64,000 bases of DNA from Pseudoips prasinana (GCA_951640165.1 OX621252.1:29719934-29783933); one strand, 5' to 3'. Counted from the stretch's first letter, positions 22,198 through 33,323 are shown. Notes: generated from the letters alone by a model not told the origin. Made by a program: numbers and translations.

Positions 22198-22756
22198 TTT
22201 GGCCATAAAATACGATACTCAAACTTAACCATTTTCAAGTTATTGGACTTTAAAGTGCTTTTACACAAATTGCCCGTTTTTTGTCTATTGTCCCATTTTT
22301 CATGTTTTGTGGCCCTAATTTATTTGCTTTTGCTGTTACCGGTACAATCGACACCTACTGGCAAATCTAATTTACGTTTAAGTTCTCCTTTAAGGAGGTA
22401 GGCGTCCAAGATGGCCCCTATGTCATTTATCGGCATTGTTCTAGAATCTTTTCAAGTGTAAGACCATTGTTAAGTATATTGATAACACATAAACTAAGAA
22501 ATTTCCTTAGTTTAAAATTACGCTTAGTATTGCGGAAAATGGTATAGAAATAAAATGTACATGGTTGCCCTATTATTATATTTGTGTATTTGAGTATGTA
22601 GTTTATGTAATAATATTATAAACCTACGCAAATGCCTATTGTACTTTAATATCTCCTCTCGCGGGTCTGCTGGAAGAAATTTTCTTTAGAAATAAGCAGG
22701 ACCCATGTACTACCTGTTATTTCTTCATATAATTTACTTATAATATTTCTGTGTGT
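22198..22756. other. No gene seen
   Basis: Unassigned AT-rich DNA. Confidence 0.5.
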
Positions 22757-23402
22757 ATGGTGTGTTTTCTTAAATTAAAAAAGGTATATTTATTTTATTT
22801 AATACATACATACATAGACTCACGCCTGTTTCCCAGAGGGGTAGGCAGAGACAACGGATTTCCATTTGTCACGATCTTTGCACACGTCTTTTGCCTCGAT
22901 TACTGTCATTATATTCTTCATACATGCTCGCCGGTTAAGGGTACTTCTGACCTGCCCTTTCTTGAGAACGTCTCTGATTTGGTCAGAGAATGTTCGACGA
23001 GGTCTTCCCCTTCCGGTTGTTCCATTCACACAGGCCAGGTATACTTCTTTGGTCAATCTTCTTTCATTCATCCTCTCTAAATGGCCAAACCATCTCAGCA
23101 TTCCTTTTTCAATCTTTGTGACTACATCTTCTTTCACACCACAACGCTCTGTTACAAACTTTCCGGCTACTCATAAAGGCGTTTAGTGCCCCATTCACTC
23201 TGTTCCCCGCATTTACTCTTCTAACAATATCTTTTTCATATTTGCCATCTCTCGTAAACAAAGTTCCCAAATATACAAACTCTTTCACCTGTTCGACTTT
23301 CTCTCCTCCAATCAAAATATCACACGCTGTCGTGTATTCTTTATTTAATAGATTGTATTAAATAAAATAAATATACCTTTTTTAAGTAAAGAAAACACAC
23401 AG
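22757..23402. repeat. Widely spaced inverted repeat enclosing a LINE fragment
   Basis: About 47 bp at 22757-22804 (GGTGTGTTTTCTTAAATTAA…) reappear inverted at 23356-23402 (…TTTTTTAAGTAAAGAAAACA) with few differences. The enclosed 550 bp is the RTE-like fragment. Confidence 0.8.
22810..23335 (-). pseudogene. RTE-like endonuclease/reverse transcriptase, internally deleted
   Basis: Minus strand. 23109-23315 encodes VEQVKEFVYLGTLFTRDGKY and [16 protein letters not shown]. 22820-23137 encodes [32 protein letters not shown] and [17 protein letters not shown]. In intact relatives these blocks are separated by a segment with YGSESW-type residues, which is missing here, and the two halves are in different frames. 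It is therefore a deleted and frameshifted copy. The 3' end runs into (CATA)n. Confidence 0.82.
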
Positions 23403-23882
23403 CACATTGCTTCGCTTCATTTTCACAATGCCGTATCTTTTCATTCGGACATCACATTTCCTCCGGCCTACTTTCACATCTGGAGCTCTTTTGTGATTCA
23501 AGTGTCTTTTACCTGCACTAGATACTGATGTCTTGAAGTCCATTTATTTCTTTTGCATCGCTACAAATATATTGTCCATTATTTCGTTAGAAGTTTCCTG
23601 CATTGTCGACGGCAATATTACGAAGTCGGCCTCCATAAGATGTTGCAAGTTTCCACTCGACTGACTCGAGATTTTCTTAGAATTTTCATTATATTAGTAT
23701 CTATTTGATTATTTTTCAAGTTTGAATAGAATACAATATTCTTTATTGTACACCATAAGTATATATACATATTAAGGTGTATAACATGTCGTCGTTGCGA
23801 TTTAAGTCCAAATATTACTTAATAACATGTGTCAAAACAAATTCTACGTGATAATTATTAGCAACCATTGACGAAAAAAAAA
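23403..23882. other. No gene seen
   Basis: Unassigned, with a LINE-type tail at 23725-23762 (AATACAATATTCTTTATTGT) in minus orientation. Confidence 0.5.
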
Positions 23883-24072
23883 AACTTGTGTGTACTTATG
23901 TACACGCGTTAGAAGTTATACTTCTTAATATACAACTTGAACGTAGTTATAAATTTTCATACCACCTAGAACTAACTTCATGCTGTTAAATTTTTTGGTG
24001 TCGGTGTGCGCGCGCATCGTAAAAATTCACTCTCATCATTTTTCTCCATCGCGCCAAAAGAAGTATAACTTC
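23883..24072 (+). mobile_element. MITE-like repeat with GAAGTTATACTTC ends, copy 1
   Basis: Bounded by AGAAGTTATACTTCTT and AAGAAGTATAACTTCAA, each itself almost palindromic. Contains GGTGTCGGTGTGCGCGCGCA and CTCCATCGCGCCAAAAG. It recurs inverted at 38948-39192. The short frame at 23980-24189 arises from it and looks non-coding. Confidence 0.75.
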
Positions 24073-24799
24073 AAAAATATCAGAACTGGAACTAAAGCAG
24101 ACAATATTAGGACCAACTATATAATTCCCTACATTCAACTTTACTATGCATCTGTGAATGATATATTTGAAATAGTATTGGTAATATAATGTTTTGAATA
24201 TTAATTTAATCCTAAAATAACATATTGAAAATATTGAAATTCGTGTAGGTCTTGTTGAGGCGACATGTTTCCAGAATGCTTATATACTTTGCTCAACTTT
24301 TGTAGTATGGGCCCGTGTTTAAAGAGCAAGTAAAGTTGCGCCTGATTTGATCCCGATCCTGTCGGTTTCACACTCGTGCGCTATATTATAAACCCGCGTA
24401 TCTGGCTAGTTTCTATTTAAATTGGCAGCTATAGCAGGAATTCAGCTCCGAGAACAATTACATTAATCCCACCATCTCTGAGGGATTAGGCTCTAAGGGT
24501 GATACGTTAGAACAATGTTTGGTTCCACTCGAAATCCCTCTTGTCTCGAGGGTGTCCTCAGGGTGATTATACGATAAATACTTACTGTGAGAGGTCCGTA
24601 TGGCTTAGGCCAATGACGTTCTATACACGTACTCGTATATGTAAAGTTTCTATACTGTAATATTTTGGTGATCATATTAATTTTAATTAAAACTAATCTA
24701 TAGCTTAGGAGTTCAGATAATAGTAAATATTTATTAGCAGAATTGTTTAAAATATTACTTATTTTTTTTTAAACTTTGACTGCACTATCATTTCAGATC
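24073..24799. other. No gene seen
   Basis: Unassigned. Confidence 0.5.
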
Positions 24800-24970
24800 T
24801 TTATGTCGCGGGAGAGTTTACAAATATGCAATTCACGGACAGAGCAAGCTCCGACTCAGAACAACAATTTATCGGTCCCGCAAATGGTTGTCCTGTGCGG
24901 GATTCGAACGAGGGAGCCGAGTAGCGAAACGACCACCTAACCTAAACTAACCACTGCGCCACACACATAT
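24800..24970 (-). mobile_element. tRNA-derived SINE, family C
   Basis: Plus strand shows GTCGCGGGAGAGTTTACAAA, CTCAGAACAACAATTTATCG, then GTGCGGGATTCGAACGAGG (B box on the minus strand) and ACTGCGCCACACAC (head). Confidence 0.75.
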
Positions 24971-25109
24971 TTGTAGAATTACAATTATGTTCGAACTTAA
25001 AAAATAAGACTGAAATTACAGTTTCTTTACAAAAAGATTTTTTTTTTATTAACGTATGGCCTTCACAGTATCTCGTAGGTATACTATAGTATGTAAGTAA
25101 TGTAATATA

Positions 25110-26397
25110 TTAGGTCTTTACCTATGAAATTGCCGTTCTGCAGTACTGGCCATTTCAAATCAAAATAATTTTTGTTTGGCTAAGAATTCTAATTTCAAAT
25201 TAATTTTATTTTAAAAACATGGATTCTTTTTTCCAAAAGTAGTCATTTCTTTATTGATTAGTGTTACATTTTCATCGCATTTCAATCTTTTTCGTCATCA
25301 TGGATACGTTAAAAATTCGAGTAATTATGGAATATGAGTACCGTCGTGGCAGCAACGCGGCACAAGCGGCACGCAACATCAACGACGTTTACGGAGCTAA
25401 CACTACAAACCAACGCACCACCTGTTATTGGTTTGCTCGCTTCCGTTCTGGAAATTTCGACCTGAAAAATGAACCTCGCGGTCGTCCGAAGACTTTGGTC
25501 GACAATGACGAATTAAAGGCGGTTGTGGAAGCTGATGATACACAATCTACGGCTGAATTAGCAGCAGCTTTCGACGTTAGCGTCAAAACAATATTGGTCC
25601 ATTTGCGTCAAATTGGCAAGGTAAAAAAGCTTGACAAATGGGTGCCCCACGAACTCAATGATCGCCAGCGCGAAGTACGCGTCGAGACGTGCCTTGCACT
25701 GCTCAACAGACACACAAATGAAGGAATTTTGAACCGCATTGTTACCTGCGATGAAAAATGGATTCTGTTTGATAACCGCAAGCGCTCAGCAAGTTGGTTG
25801 GATCCTGGTTCAGCACCTAAACAATGCCCTAAACGAAAACTTACCCCTAGAAAAGTGATGGTCACTGTTTGGTGGTCTAGCGCCGGTGTGATTCATCACA
25901 GCTTCTTACCAAACGGGGTGAGCATTACTGCAGATGTGTACTGTGAAGAACTGAGCACAATGATGGAGAAGCTGGCGCATCTCCAACCAGCATTGGTCAA
26001 TCGCTCGTCTCCGCTGCTCCTGCACGACAACGCGCGACCTCATACTGCACAGCAGACGGTCTCCAAGTTGCAAGAACTGGGGTTGGAAGCTCTCCGTCAT
26101 CCGCCCTACTCACCAGACCTTGCGCCTACAGACTACTACTTTTTCCAGAATTTGGATAACTTCTTGGCGGGAAAAAAATTCAATACCCGAGAGGCAGTAC
26201 AAAATGCCTTTGAAGAATTTGTTGCCTCCCGTCCAGCTGATTTCTTTAAGAAGGGCATCAATAAACTGCCACTGCGATGGCAAAGATGCATTGATTGCAT
26301 GGGTGATTACTTCGATTAATACAAATAAAAAAATTCATGAAAAAAATTCGTTTAAATTTTTTCATACAAAACGGCAATTTCATAGGTAAAGACCTAT
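25110..26397 (+). mobile_element. Mariner (Tc1/mariner superfamily), structurally complete
   Basis: Inverted termini of about 28 bp (TTAGGTCTTTACCTATGAAA at the left; its complement ending GACCTAT at the right), perfect apart from the outermost base. TA flanks both sides (25108-25109, 26398-26399), the standard mariner duplication. The sole gene is the transposase at 25300-26319. Near-identical termini and an open frame indicate a recent insertion. Confidence 0.93.
25300..26319 (+). CDS. Mariner transposase (D,D34D), uninterrupted
   Basis: A 339-aa protein, about the family's usual length. It binds the element's termini and catalyses cut-and-paste transposition in the nucleus. The N-terminal helix-turn-helix region spans about 1-110 and includes WFARFRSGNFDL and a second HTH around 80-105. 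The linker has KWVPHEL (113-119), a mariner signature. The catalytic triad is visible: D151 in TCDEKW, D243 in LLHDNARPHTA and D278 in SPDLAPTDYYFF, with exactly 34 residues between the last two. The ATG at 25300 gives the standard N-terminus; upstream in-frame codons lack an ATG. No stop or frameshift was seen. Whether it is active cannot be told from sequence alone. Confidence 0.95.
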   Translation: MDTLKIRVIMEYEYRRGSNAAQAARNINDVYGANTTNQRTTCYWFARFRSGNFDLKNEPRGRPKTLVDNDELKAVVEADDTQSTAELAAAFDVSVKTILVHLRQIGKVKKLDKWVPHELNDRQREVRVETCLALLNRHTNEGILNRIVTCDEKWILFDNRKRSASWLDPGSAPKQCPKRKLTPRKVMVTVWWSSAGVIHHSFLPNGVSITADVYCEELSTMMEKLAHLQPALVNRSSPLLLHDNARPHTAQQTVSKLQELGLEALRHPPYSPDLAPTDYYFFQNLDNFLAGKKFNTREAVQNAFEEFVASRPADFFKKGINKLPLRWQRCIDCMGDYFD

Positions 26398-26604
26398 TAT
26401 TATGATTCTCTATGAGTTATATGTAAGTAACTTATATTGTATGTTGGCTATGCATTGTTGTATGTATAATGTTGTACATCTCTGCCATGTTAGAAATTGC
26501 TGTAGAAAAACTCTTATGTATATATGCCTTCTATGACAAATCGTTTCATTGTTTTGGTTCTGTGAACAAAGATAATAAATAAATAAGAAGAACCTTTTTT
26601 TAAT

Positions 26605-26646
26605 CGCATAGACTTTAAAAAAAGCTTGTTAGCACTCATAACATGG
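26605..26646 (-). repeat. LINE-like 3' end repeat, short fragment
   Basis: TAGACTTTAAAAAAAGCTTG and AACATGGAG resemble the terminal bases of the 5807-6135 family. It abuts the inverted repeat at 26647. Confidence 0.5.
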
Positions 26647-26771
26647 AGTTTTTTTTGTTCAATGTAAACCACAGTACTAAACTAATTAATTTTGTACTTA
26701 AAATAAAAACCCCATTTTAAGTACAAAATTAATTAGTTTAGTACTGTGGTTTACATTGAACAAAAAAAACT
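26647..26771. repeat. Perfect inverted repeat, 58-bp arms
   Basis: Arms 26647-26704 and 26714-26771 are exact reverse complements with a 9-base loop (AAAAACCCC). No recognised repeat family in either arm. Confidence 0.93.
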
Positions 26772-27094
26772 TGAGAGGTGTCAAGGGACACGCGGATGGA
26801 ACGAAGTTATTTCTTATTATTTATTATGTACAAAATACCTGTATACACTCAACAAAAATAATTGTCGCGACACCACACTGTTCAATGCGAAATAGAAATG
26901 AAAATATCTGGCTTGCTTTCTATAAGAGAGAGAGAGAGAGACAGATAAACATGCGCACGCCGCACAGCTGCAAAAAGTGTCGTGACAAGATTTTTTCCCG
27001 TCTAGCCCCCTTTCACAACGCGCGATAAGGAACTTCGTTCCAAAAAGAATTTCCAAAACTTGGTAAATCTCTCTCGTCGTCTCTAGTTGAGAAA
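26772..27094. other. No gene seen
   Basis: Unassigned, with a (GA)n microsatellite at 26925-26942. Confidence 0.5.
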
Positions 27095-27245
27095 TACATC
27101 CCTGTCACGGGTCACTTTACAAACATGCAAGTCACGGGCACAAAGCGCACCCAGGTTCTAAACAATTGCTACACAAATAGTTACCCTGTGCCGGAATACA
27201 AACGAAACGCGTAGTATCGAAGCAACTACCTAAACCGCTATAAGT
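27095..27245 (-). mobile_element. tRNA-derived SINE, family C, degraded
   Basis: GTCACGGGTCACTTTACAAA, GTTCTAAACAATTGCTACAC and a decayed head (AACGCGTAGTATCGAAGC) align in order with other family C copies. Confidence 0.6.
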
Positions 27246-27356
27246 GAATAATTTTGTACTATAAATTATCATCATGCCTTTGTATTTATTTCATAATATT
27301 TGGAACAGTTAAATTTTTAAAGAGAAGTTCAGAAAGCTTGAAAATGAAATATTTTA

Positions 27357-27677
27357 TCTATACATATTATAAAATCGTAGGAAAGTCAAAACTGTACATT
27401 GAATATTTTTTAGAAAGGATACCTGGAGCATGATCTATAATCGATATCGAAACCGAAAATATGGTTTTTAGAATTTTTGTCTGTGTGTCTGTTTGTCTGT
27501 ATGTATGTCCGGGCTAAACTAAAACAGTACTGCATGGATTTACTTCAAATTTTGCATGAATATTACTAAGAGGTCGGGTCAACATATAGGCTACATATTA
27601 TCACGCTATCACTCAAGGGGGAGGAGCAATGATAATTTATAAAATATAACGCGGGTAAAGCCGCGGGGCACAGCTAG
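27357..27677 (+). mobile_element. Helitron (GTAGGAAAGTC type), complete
   Basis: Starts TCTATACATATTATAAAATC, ends GCGGGTAAAGCCGCGGGGCA then CAGCTAG, with A at 27356 and T at 27678. At 321 bp it is the best preserved forward copy of its type in the window. Confidence 0.92.
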
Positions 27678-27814
27678 TATATCATAATGAAGAAGTAAAT
27701 TATTACAATAAAAATAAAACATTACGCAAACTAGGATAGTGTGCTTTTAACGCACTGACAAACTGGGTGTCAAAACTGGGAACAGATTAATATTATTTGT
27801 ATTGCTGAGTTTGT

Positions 27815-28168
27815 TTCGCTGGGTCTTCTCAGTTGGGGCGCATTGGATCCGGTGGTAGCACTAAAGCGCGACCGTCGCTATAAACACAAGGTCCATCATA
27901 AATCATATGAAATTTGTAGAAGCATTCAGACAATATGTAGTAAAATATAGCTTAAACTATAAATTTCGATAGTTAAACCTAAACATAATCTCCTTGACAA
28001 TAACTTAATACAAACTAGCAAGCTAATATAAATATTATAAATGTTTTAACAATCCGTGTACCTAAATATCTTTATGTATGTAACTAGAAATAATTATGTT
28101 AGTATACTTAACTATATTACTACAAACATGTTCTGACTATTTACAAGCGCTTTTTCAAAGTATAATGA
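27815..28168 (+). repeat. LINE-like 3' end repeat, copy 3
   Basis: GGGTCTTCTCAGTTGGGGCG through ACAAACATGTTCTGACTATT to an A-rich end (AATGAATAAAAAAAAAG). Same family and orientation as 13736-14097. Confidence 0.75.
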
Positions 28169-28992
28169 ATAAAAAAAAAGAATGTCTATACTCTTTGATA
28201 ATTTTTTAAAATTAAAACGTACATATGTCTCTGTAATAGGGCCCCTGGCTTATTATTATCAACGGGGTTACTCCATAGATATAGATAACGAGAAAGCTCT
28301 CTTCTACTACGGAATGTATTTGCGTATCATATATAGTAGAATAGTTTCGAAGTGGAATTTATCGGTTCCGAAGCGGCACAAGTTAGTTGATGAACTGGTG
28401 GGTGTGTCGAAGTTCTGATCAGTATATCTTGAATATCAGTTTGAAAACTTGGAACTTAAATCACATGAGCAACCATACAAGCAAGCAATATAGAGTTAAG
28501 AAACCTGCAATGAAAAATCGGAAAAAGCGGAAAATCCTGTCCTAGTTTTATTTATTTATTCATATTATCATTTTCATTGTGTATGAATTTTACAATACAA
28601 TTTCTTAAATAAAAGCATAATTTAAAAATAAAACCAATACAATAACAATAATAATTGGTAGACAAAATAATCAAGAAATATAACATAATTAAAATTGAAG
28701 GTGTTGACTAACATTGAATATATACAATTAAATAACAGAAAAACAAGAAATAGCTAATCAAATCACATCATTAAAAAAAAAATAATATCATAAAACAGAT
28801 ATATCGTCAATTTTACACCATACAAACAACCAATCGTAGTCTTTATAATAATAGCTTTTTATTTACATAGCATACCAAATTGGTGAACAATCATACCAGG
28901 CATTTTTGTTTTCAAATAAAATTGCCTGGTGTACAAATTAGCGATATTACGATTTACAATGTTGACTAATTACTAAACTCATTGACTTTTAT
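28169..28992. other. No gene seen
   Basis: AT-rich. The 78-codon frame at 28182-28418 has no recognisable domain and base composition like its surroundings. Confidence 0.5.
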
Positions 28993-29770
28993 AAGATAAG
29001 ATAAGATACATACGCTTTATTGCACACCAATTACAGATAAAAAAATAGGAAACATTGTACAATAAGCGGTCTTATCGCAGTCAGCGATATCTTCCAGACA
29101 ACCTTTGGATGGATAAGAAGCAGAAATATAGAAAGACAACACGATAAGGGTAGTGCAACATAAAATAATTTAAGTAGGAATCTAAATACTTACAAACTAA
29201 TAATGGCATTCACTTAATAGTAATACTACCATGTCATTAGATATAATAGATACTTAATTACATAAACATAATAATACATACAAAATAAACAATATAATAT
29301 GGAAGGACAGTGGAAATGCAATCATAGTGACAAGTAGTGGTTTTTCACTAGTGTTTTGAACAAACCAAGGGATTGAGCACGTCTAATTGTTAAAGGCAAC
29401 GCCTTCCAGAGGCGAGCTGCCTCAACACATTCTACTAAAAATGTTAGTAGAATGTGTTGGTAAAGACAGGTTTAGGTTTTCTGATGATCTCAATGATCTC
29501 GCATGTGTATCCCTTAGAAATTTAAATCGTTCTTTAAGATAATAGGGGGTAGCAAGATTAAAGATAATGCTGTATAAAAGGGACAAAATATGTGCATTCC
29601 GGCGAAAGCGTATAGGGAGCCACTTAAGTTTTGTACGAAATTCAGATACGTGGTCATACTTGCGGAGCCCAAATATGAACCTTATACAAAAAATTTTAAG
29701 TCGCTCAAGCTTGTCAAATTATATTATAGTCGTATAAATTATATTATACTACTTACTAATGTTGTGTGTG
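28993..29770 (-). pseudogene. CR1-like LINE reverse transcriptase C-terminus and 3' UTR
   Basis: On the minus strand, about 29480-29620 encodes MHILSLLYSIIFNLATPYYL and KERFKFLRDTHARSLRSSEN, the conserved C-terminal block of a lepidopteran CR1/Jockey-like element. After a short hairpin insertion (29423-29459) a different frame continues ECVEAARLWKALPLTIRRAQ. The 3' UTR (29000-29120) has GGTTGTCTGGAAGATATCGC on the minus strand and ends in (TATCT)n-like tandem repeats near 28993-29008. Several frame changes: a dead copy. Related tails lie at 44097-44385 and 53545-53720. Confidence 0.85.
29423..29459. repeat. Perfect inverted repeat inside the LINE remnant
   Basis: Arms 29423-29437 and 29445-29459 (15 bp), 7-base loop. 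It lies exactly where the RT reading frame breaks, so the duplication probably caused the frameshift. Confidence 0.85.
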
Positions 29771-30057
29771 TAATATTGTGTGTTACATGTGATTCTAAAA
29801 TAACACGTACATAATATGTAACTAGGTTTAGGATATTTAGACACAATGTAAAAATTGTTATTTTTATTGGTGTTTTTTGAATTGAATAAATTTTATCTGA
29901 AATATGAAAAATTGTTGTCCTGCATAGGAATCGATCCCGGGCGAGGCGACTAAGCCATACTTGCAGTGAAATATCTGGATCTACCTATCTCAGATTAAAT
30001 TGTTAAAATTTATATTTGATTGTAATTTATCCGTCTTTTGTTTCAGACGCTCAAGAA

Positions 30058-30099
30058 ATGAAACGCAGAAGGTGTCACTCCTCTGGCGTCATATGGTGA
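30058..30099 (+). promoter_or_regulatory. Upstream ORF in neurexin-1 5' leader
   Basis: After the acceptor TTTGTTTCAG (ending 30046) the leader holds a 13-codon ORF (MKRRRCHSSGVIW) at 30058-30099 and an overlapping 4-codon ORF (30093-30107) that ends three bases before the neurexin start at 30110. If the leader begins at 30047 or earlier, both would be met by scanning ribosomes first and could lower translation. Inference. Confidence 0.5.
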
Positions 30100-30109
30100 C
30101 GTGTTGAAC

Positions 30110-30442
30110 ATGTCTACTGAGGACATCACCACCATGCGTTATATACTCTTCTGTCTGCTGTCCCTTGCCTTCAATAGAAACCTCGCCTTCGTTCTTGACA
30201 AGCAGAACCCATACTCACAATTCAGAAAATGGAATGCCGGCCTTAACGGTACACTCGAATTAGAATTCAAAACCGATCAACCGAATGGTCTATTATTGTA
30301 TACAGACGATGGTGGCACTTACGACTTTTTTGAGCTGAAGCTAGTGAACGGAGCGCTGAGGTTGAGATATAATTTGGGAGGCGGAGCTCAGATTATTACT
30401 GTTGGGAATAATCTGAATGATGGACATTGGCATAAAGTTCAG
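30110..30442 (+). CDS. Nrx-1: Neurexin-1, first coding exon (signal peptide, start of LamG1)
   Basis: Encodes 111 residues of the presynaptic adhesion protein neurexin-1 (alpha form), a type I membrane protein that binds postsynaptic neuroligins. From the ATG at 30110 the protein begins MSTEDITT; the second in-frame ATG at 30134 (MRYILFCLLSLAF) gives a more typical signal peptide, probably cleaved near NLA/FVLD. The first laminin G domain then starts: FRKWNAGLNGTLELEFKTDQ, PNGLLLYTDDGGTYDFFELK, LRYNLGGGAQIITVG, DGHWHKVQ. A potential N-glycosylation site is NGT. The exon starts after an acceptor at 30046, so there is an untranslated upstream exon elsewhere. It ends at 30442 before GTGAGT, between codons (phase 0). 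Exon reading beyond 30442 is intron. Confidence 0.93.
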
Positions 30443-31552
30443 GTGAGTTTAACAAAACTTCAAGTTTATTTCAACCAGTTTTTTTAGGGTTCTTTGCTTA
30501 AATAGTAAAATCTGACCCTTATAAGGTAACTCGGTCTGTCCGTCCATCCATGTAAGACAACGGCTTGTATCAGCATCTATTAATACAAGTGATTTATGAT
30601 TGCGATTCTTTTAGAGATTGCTTACCGCTGAGAGTATGATCACTCCTTGATGACACTTAGTTTGCATTAGTATCGATGACATTCCCCCTCCGATCTTCTA
30701 TCGAACTTCTCATTTTAACGTAAAGCAACAGTTACACAAGAAATCCGTAAAAACTGACTCTCTTATACTCATCCACGTCAGTGCCCTCAACCGAGGTTTC
30801 GCACACCGAAGGGGGACCCTTAGCCCGGGTTACTTAGTTTCTAGACATAGTAGCTTTGCTTATTTTTGAAATCAAACTTATTTACGCACGCTTGACTTGG
30901 GATGGAAGCTGATGAATGCGTGACGAGAGCGTTACGATAAGTGTAATCAGGCGAGGCGAACCGAAATTGAGAGCGACACTTAAGTTAGTGAACTTACTAC
31001 TGTAGGGGCAAGAGAGAGCGATGTGCGAGCACACTTCTCCTTTCATTAAATTGTACTTCGGTCTTTTGGTCTAAGGCACATTCGTTTTTTGAATAAAATA
31101 TTAAATCAGTAAAGAAGAGTCAGAAACTGACTACTTGATGGTAAGCAGATACCGTAACCTATCATGCTTGTGACCCATATAACATTTCATCACTCACGCG
31201 TTGCAGAACCTTCCTTTCCGATGAGCTCTGGCTATCTTAAATACACTCCAAAGCACCACATTAACAGTCTAATATTAATATTAACCAGGAGTATGTTCTG
31301 TATGCCAAGCCCAGAGTCAATGGGGTCGAGTTCAAACCCAAGGCGTGCTCCTTGTTCTTAAAACAGCTAAGGAAAACATCGTGAGGAAAGCATCCAGAAT
31401 TTCTCTAAAATGTTGGCGACGGCATGTTAAGTCTGCCAAACTACATTAGGCCAGCGTATTGGACTATGACCTGTCCCCTCTGATTGCGAGAGGATCCGCT
31501 ATGTCACTTGCTCCGCAGTGGGACAGTCAAGTATCACCTGCAAGGATGTACT

Positions 31553-31693
31553 TTACAGACGCCAGCACAACCAGCTTCCCCTATCTGTCAAATCTCTTTT
31601 ATAGATTTTCAAGTTTATCACAAAAGCATAAGGTTCACTTTCAATTGGGGAAATTTGACAGATTGGGGTAGCTTAATGTGCTGGCGTCTGTAC
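31553..31693. mobile_element. MITE, GTACAGACGCC family, copy 2
   Basis: TTACAGACGCCAGCACAACC at the left and GTGCTGGCGTCTGTAC at the right. The inner blocks TATCTGTCAAATCTC and GGGGAAATTTGACAGATTGG are also inverted. It lies in the neurexin intron. Confidence 0.88.
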
Positions 31694-32169
31694 AATCTCA
31701 TAGAATGGAAGGACGCTATGGTTTACCTCAATACATTATACGTTTCAAAAGGTTTTTAGCTGGCATTTCGTTTTATTAAAATAGTATTTTATGAATATTG
31801 CATTCATAGACAAACGCTTAATGTCTGTTTGACACGAATACAAGCATATAATAAACATATTCTCAACAACCTTAAGAGCCATTCCTAGCCGCAATTTTTC
31901 TAAACAAACATATTCTTCATTTTCTCCACGGGATATCAACGTAATTTGTGAATAAACACATTTTTGTAGAAGTTAGGACCCTTTAAAGTTCAATAAAACA
32001 GATGAAAATAGATGGCAATAAACCATATGACTTGAAGCAAAAGCAGTAAAAACGTTTGGTCATAGCATTTTGGTCCGCATTATGCATGTTGTATGATCAT
32101 TGAAATTCTCTATTCTTTTTTGTAGGAGAATATACTATGCTCGAGCGTTTAGTTTTTGGCGTTTAATTG

Positions 32170-32285
32170 TTGTAAAATAAAATAAATCTTTTATTCACAT
32201 CGAAGTTTAAAAAGCGCCGGTAAATAGACAGAACATGGATTGTAGTACATATTACAAGTCAACTATATGATATTCGGTATAAGTA
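32170..32285 (-). repeat. LINE-like 3' end repeat, fragment
   Basis: AAATCTTTTATTCACATCGA, AAAAGCGCCGGTAAATAGAC and AGAACATG match the terminal 110 bases of the 5807-6135 family. 5'-truncated. Confidence 0.65.
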
Positions 32286-33323
32286 CGAAAGGATTATTAG
32301 ATTTGTGACTTAGGTTTTGATCAAATAGCAATGAAATTTTTATTTTTGATAAAATAATTTTCTTTTTAATTATCGTCAAAATGGTTATTTAGGTCTTTGA
32401 ATAGTAATCGTCAATACTAAGAAGAAAAAAAAAACGTATTGACAGTAATGACAATGGAGGCAGTGACTCTATTATCCAGAGAAGCTGGTTACGCCTCATA
32501 CATTAACTCATAGGTTTGTTGTTAACGTCTAACTCAAACTGAAAAGGTAAATTTCAAAGTGGTTGATTATTTGCTAAGGTAACACTCGTATAAGACTACG
32601 AATCCTCCATTTGGTTGGTTTAATATATAAATCTTGAGATAGTCATGGCAGTGGCAGTTCCTCTTAACTGTGAACCGTGTAAATTATGTTCTTATGGCGA
32701 ATGTTGACTGTTATCCTCTAACTTAAAACAAGGCTGAAAATACTCAAGGCTATGCCAATTCAAAGTTTTCGAGGGTCGTATTCTGTCACAAGCTTACAAG
32801 TAGTACTTTACTTTGCACAAGTTTATTGACTGCAAAAAAATTTTTGCAAACCAATTATATTTGAAGTTTTCAAGTATTGCAACTCTTTTGAATACCACAT
32901 TGCATATAATCTCAAAACTTAACATATCAGTTAGTTGTTTCTAAAAAACAGAACCTAACAAAATGGATACCACCTACATGCTCCGAAAGGGTGTTAGCAA
33001 GGGAATCCTAAATTTGATCTGCCAGTGTGTATGGTTCATAGCTTAACGCAGATTGGTAAAGGGTTCTGGTGCAAAGCGCGCCTGACGATTAAATTTATGA
33101 TTGTTAATTTTTGTGATTACATTTATGCTATAATAAGCTATTATACAAAAAAATTATACCAGCATATACTTTTAATTTGCTACTCGTAACAATATAAGGA
33201 AAACAATATTTTCTTTTTGTTCCAAAATCTTTCCTAGATACAAACTTCAGGAGGGTCATAAAATAATTTATCATTTTAATAAAAATGTTTCAGAGATCTT
33301 TGAAATGAATTGTATAAATTTAA

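Noticed and set aside
28182..28418. 78-codon plus-strand ORF
   Set aside because: Composition like the AT-rich background and non-ATG context; no homology recognised.
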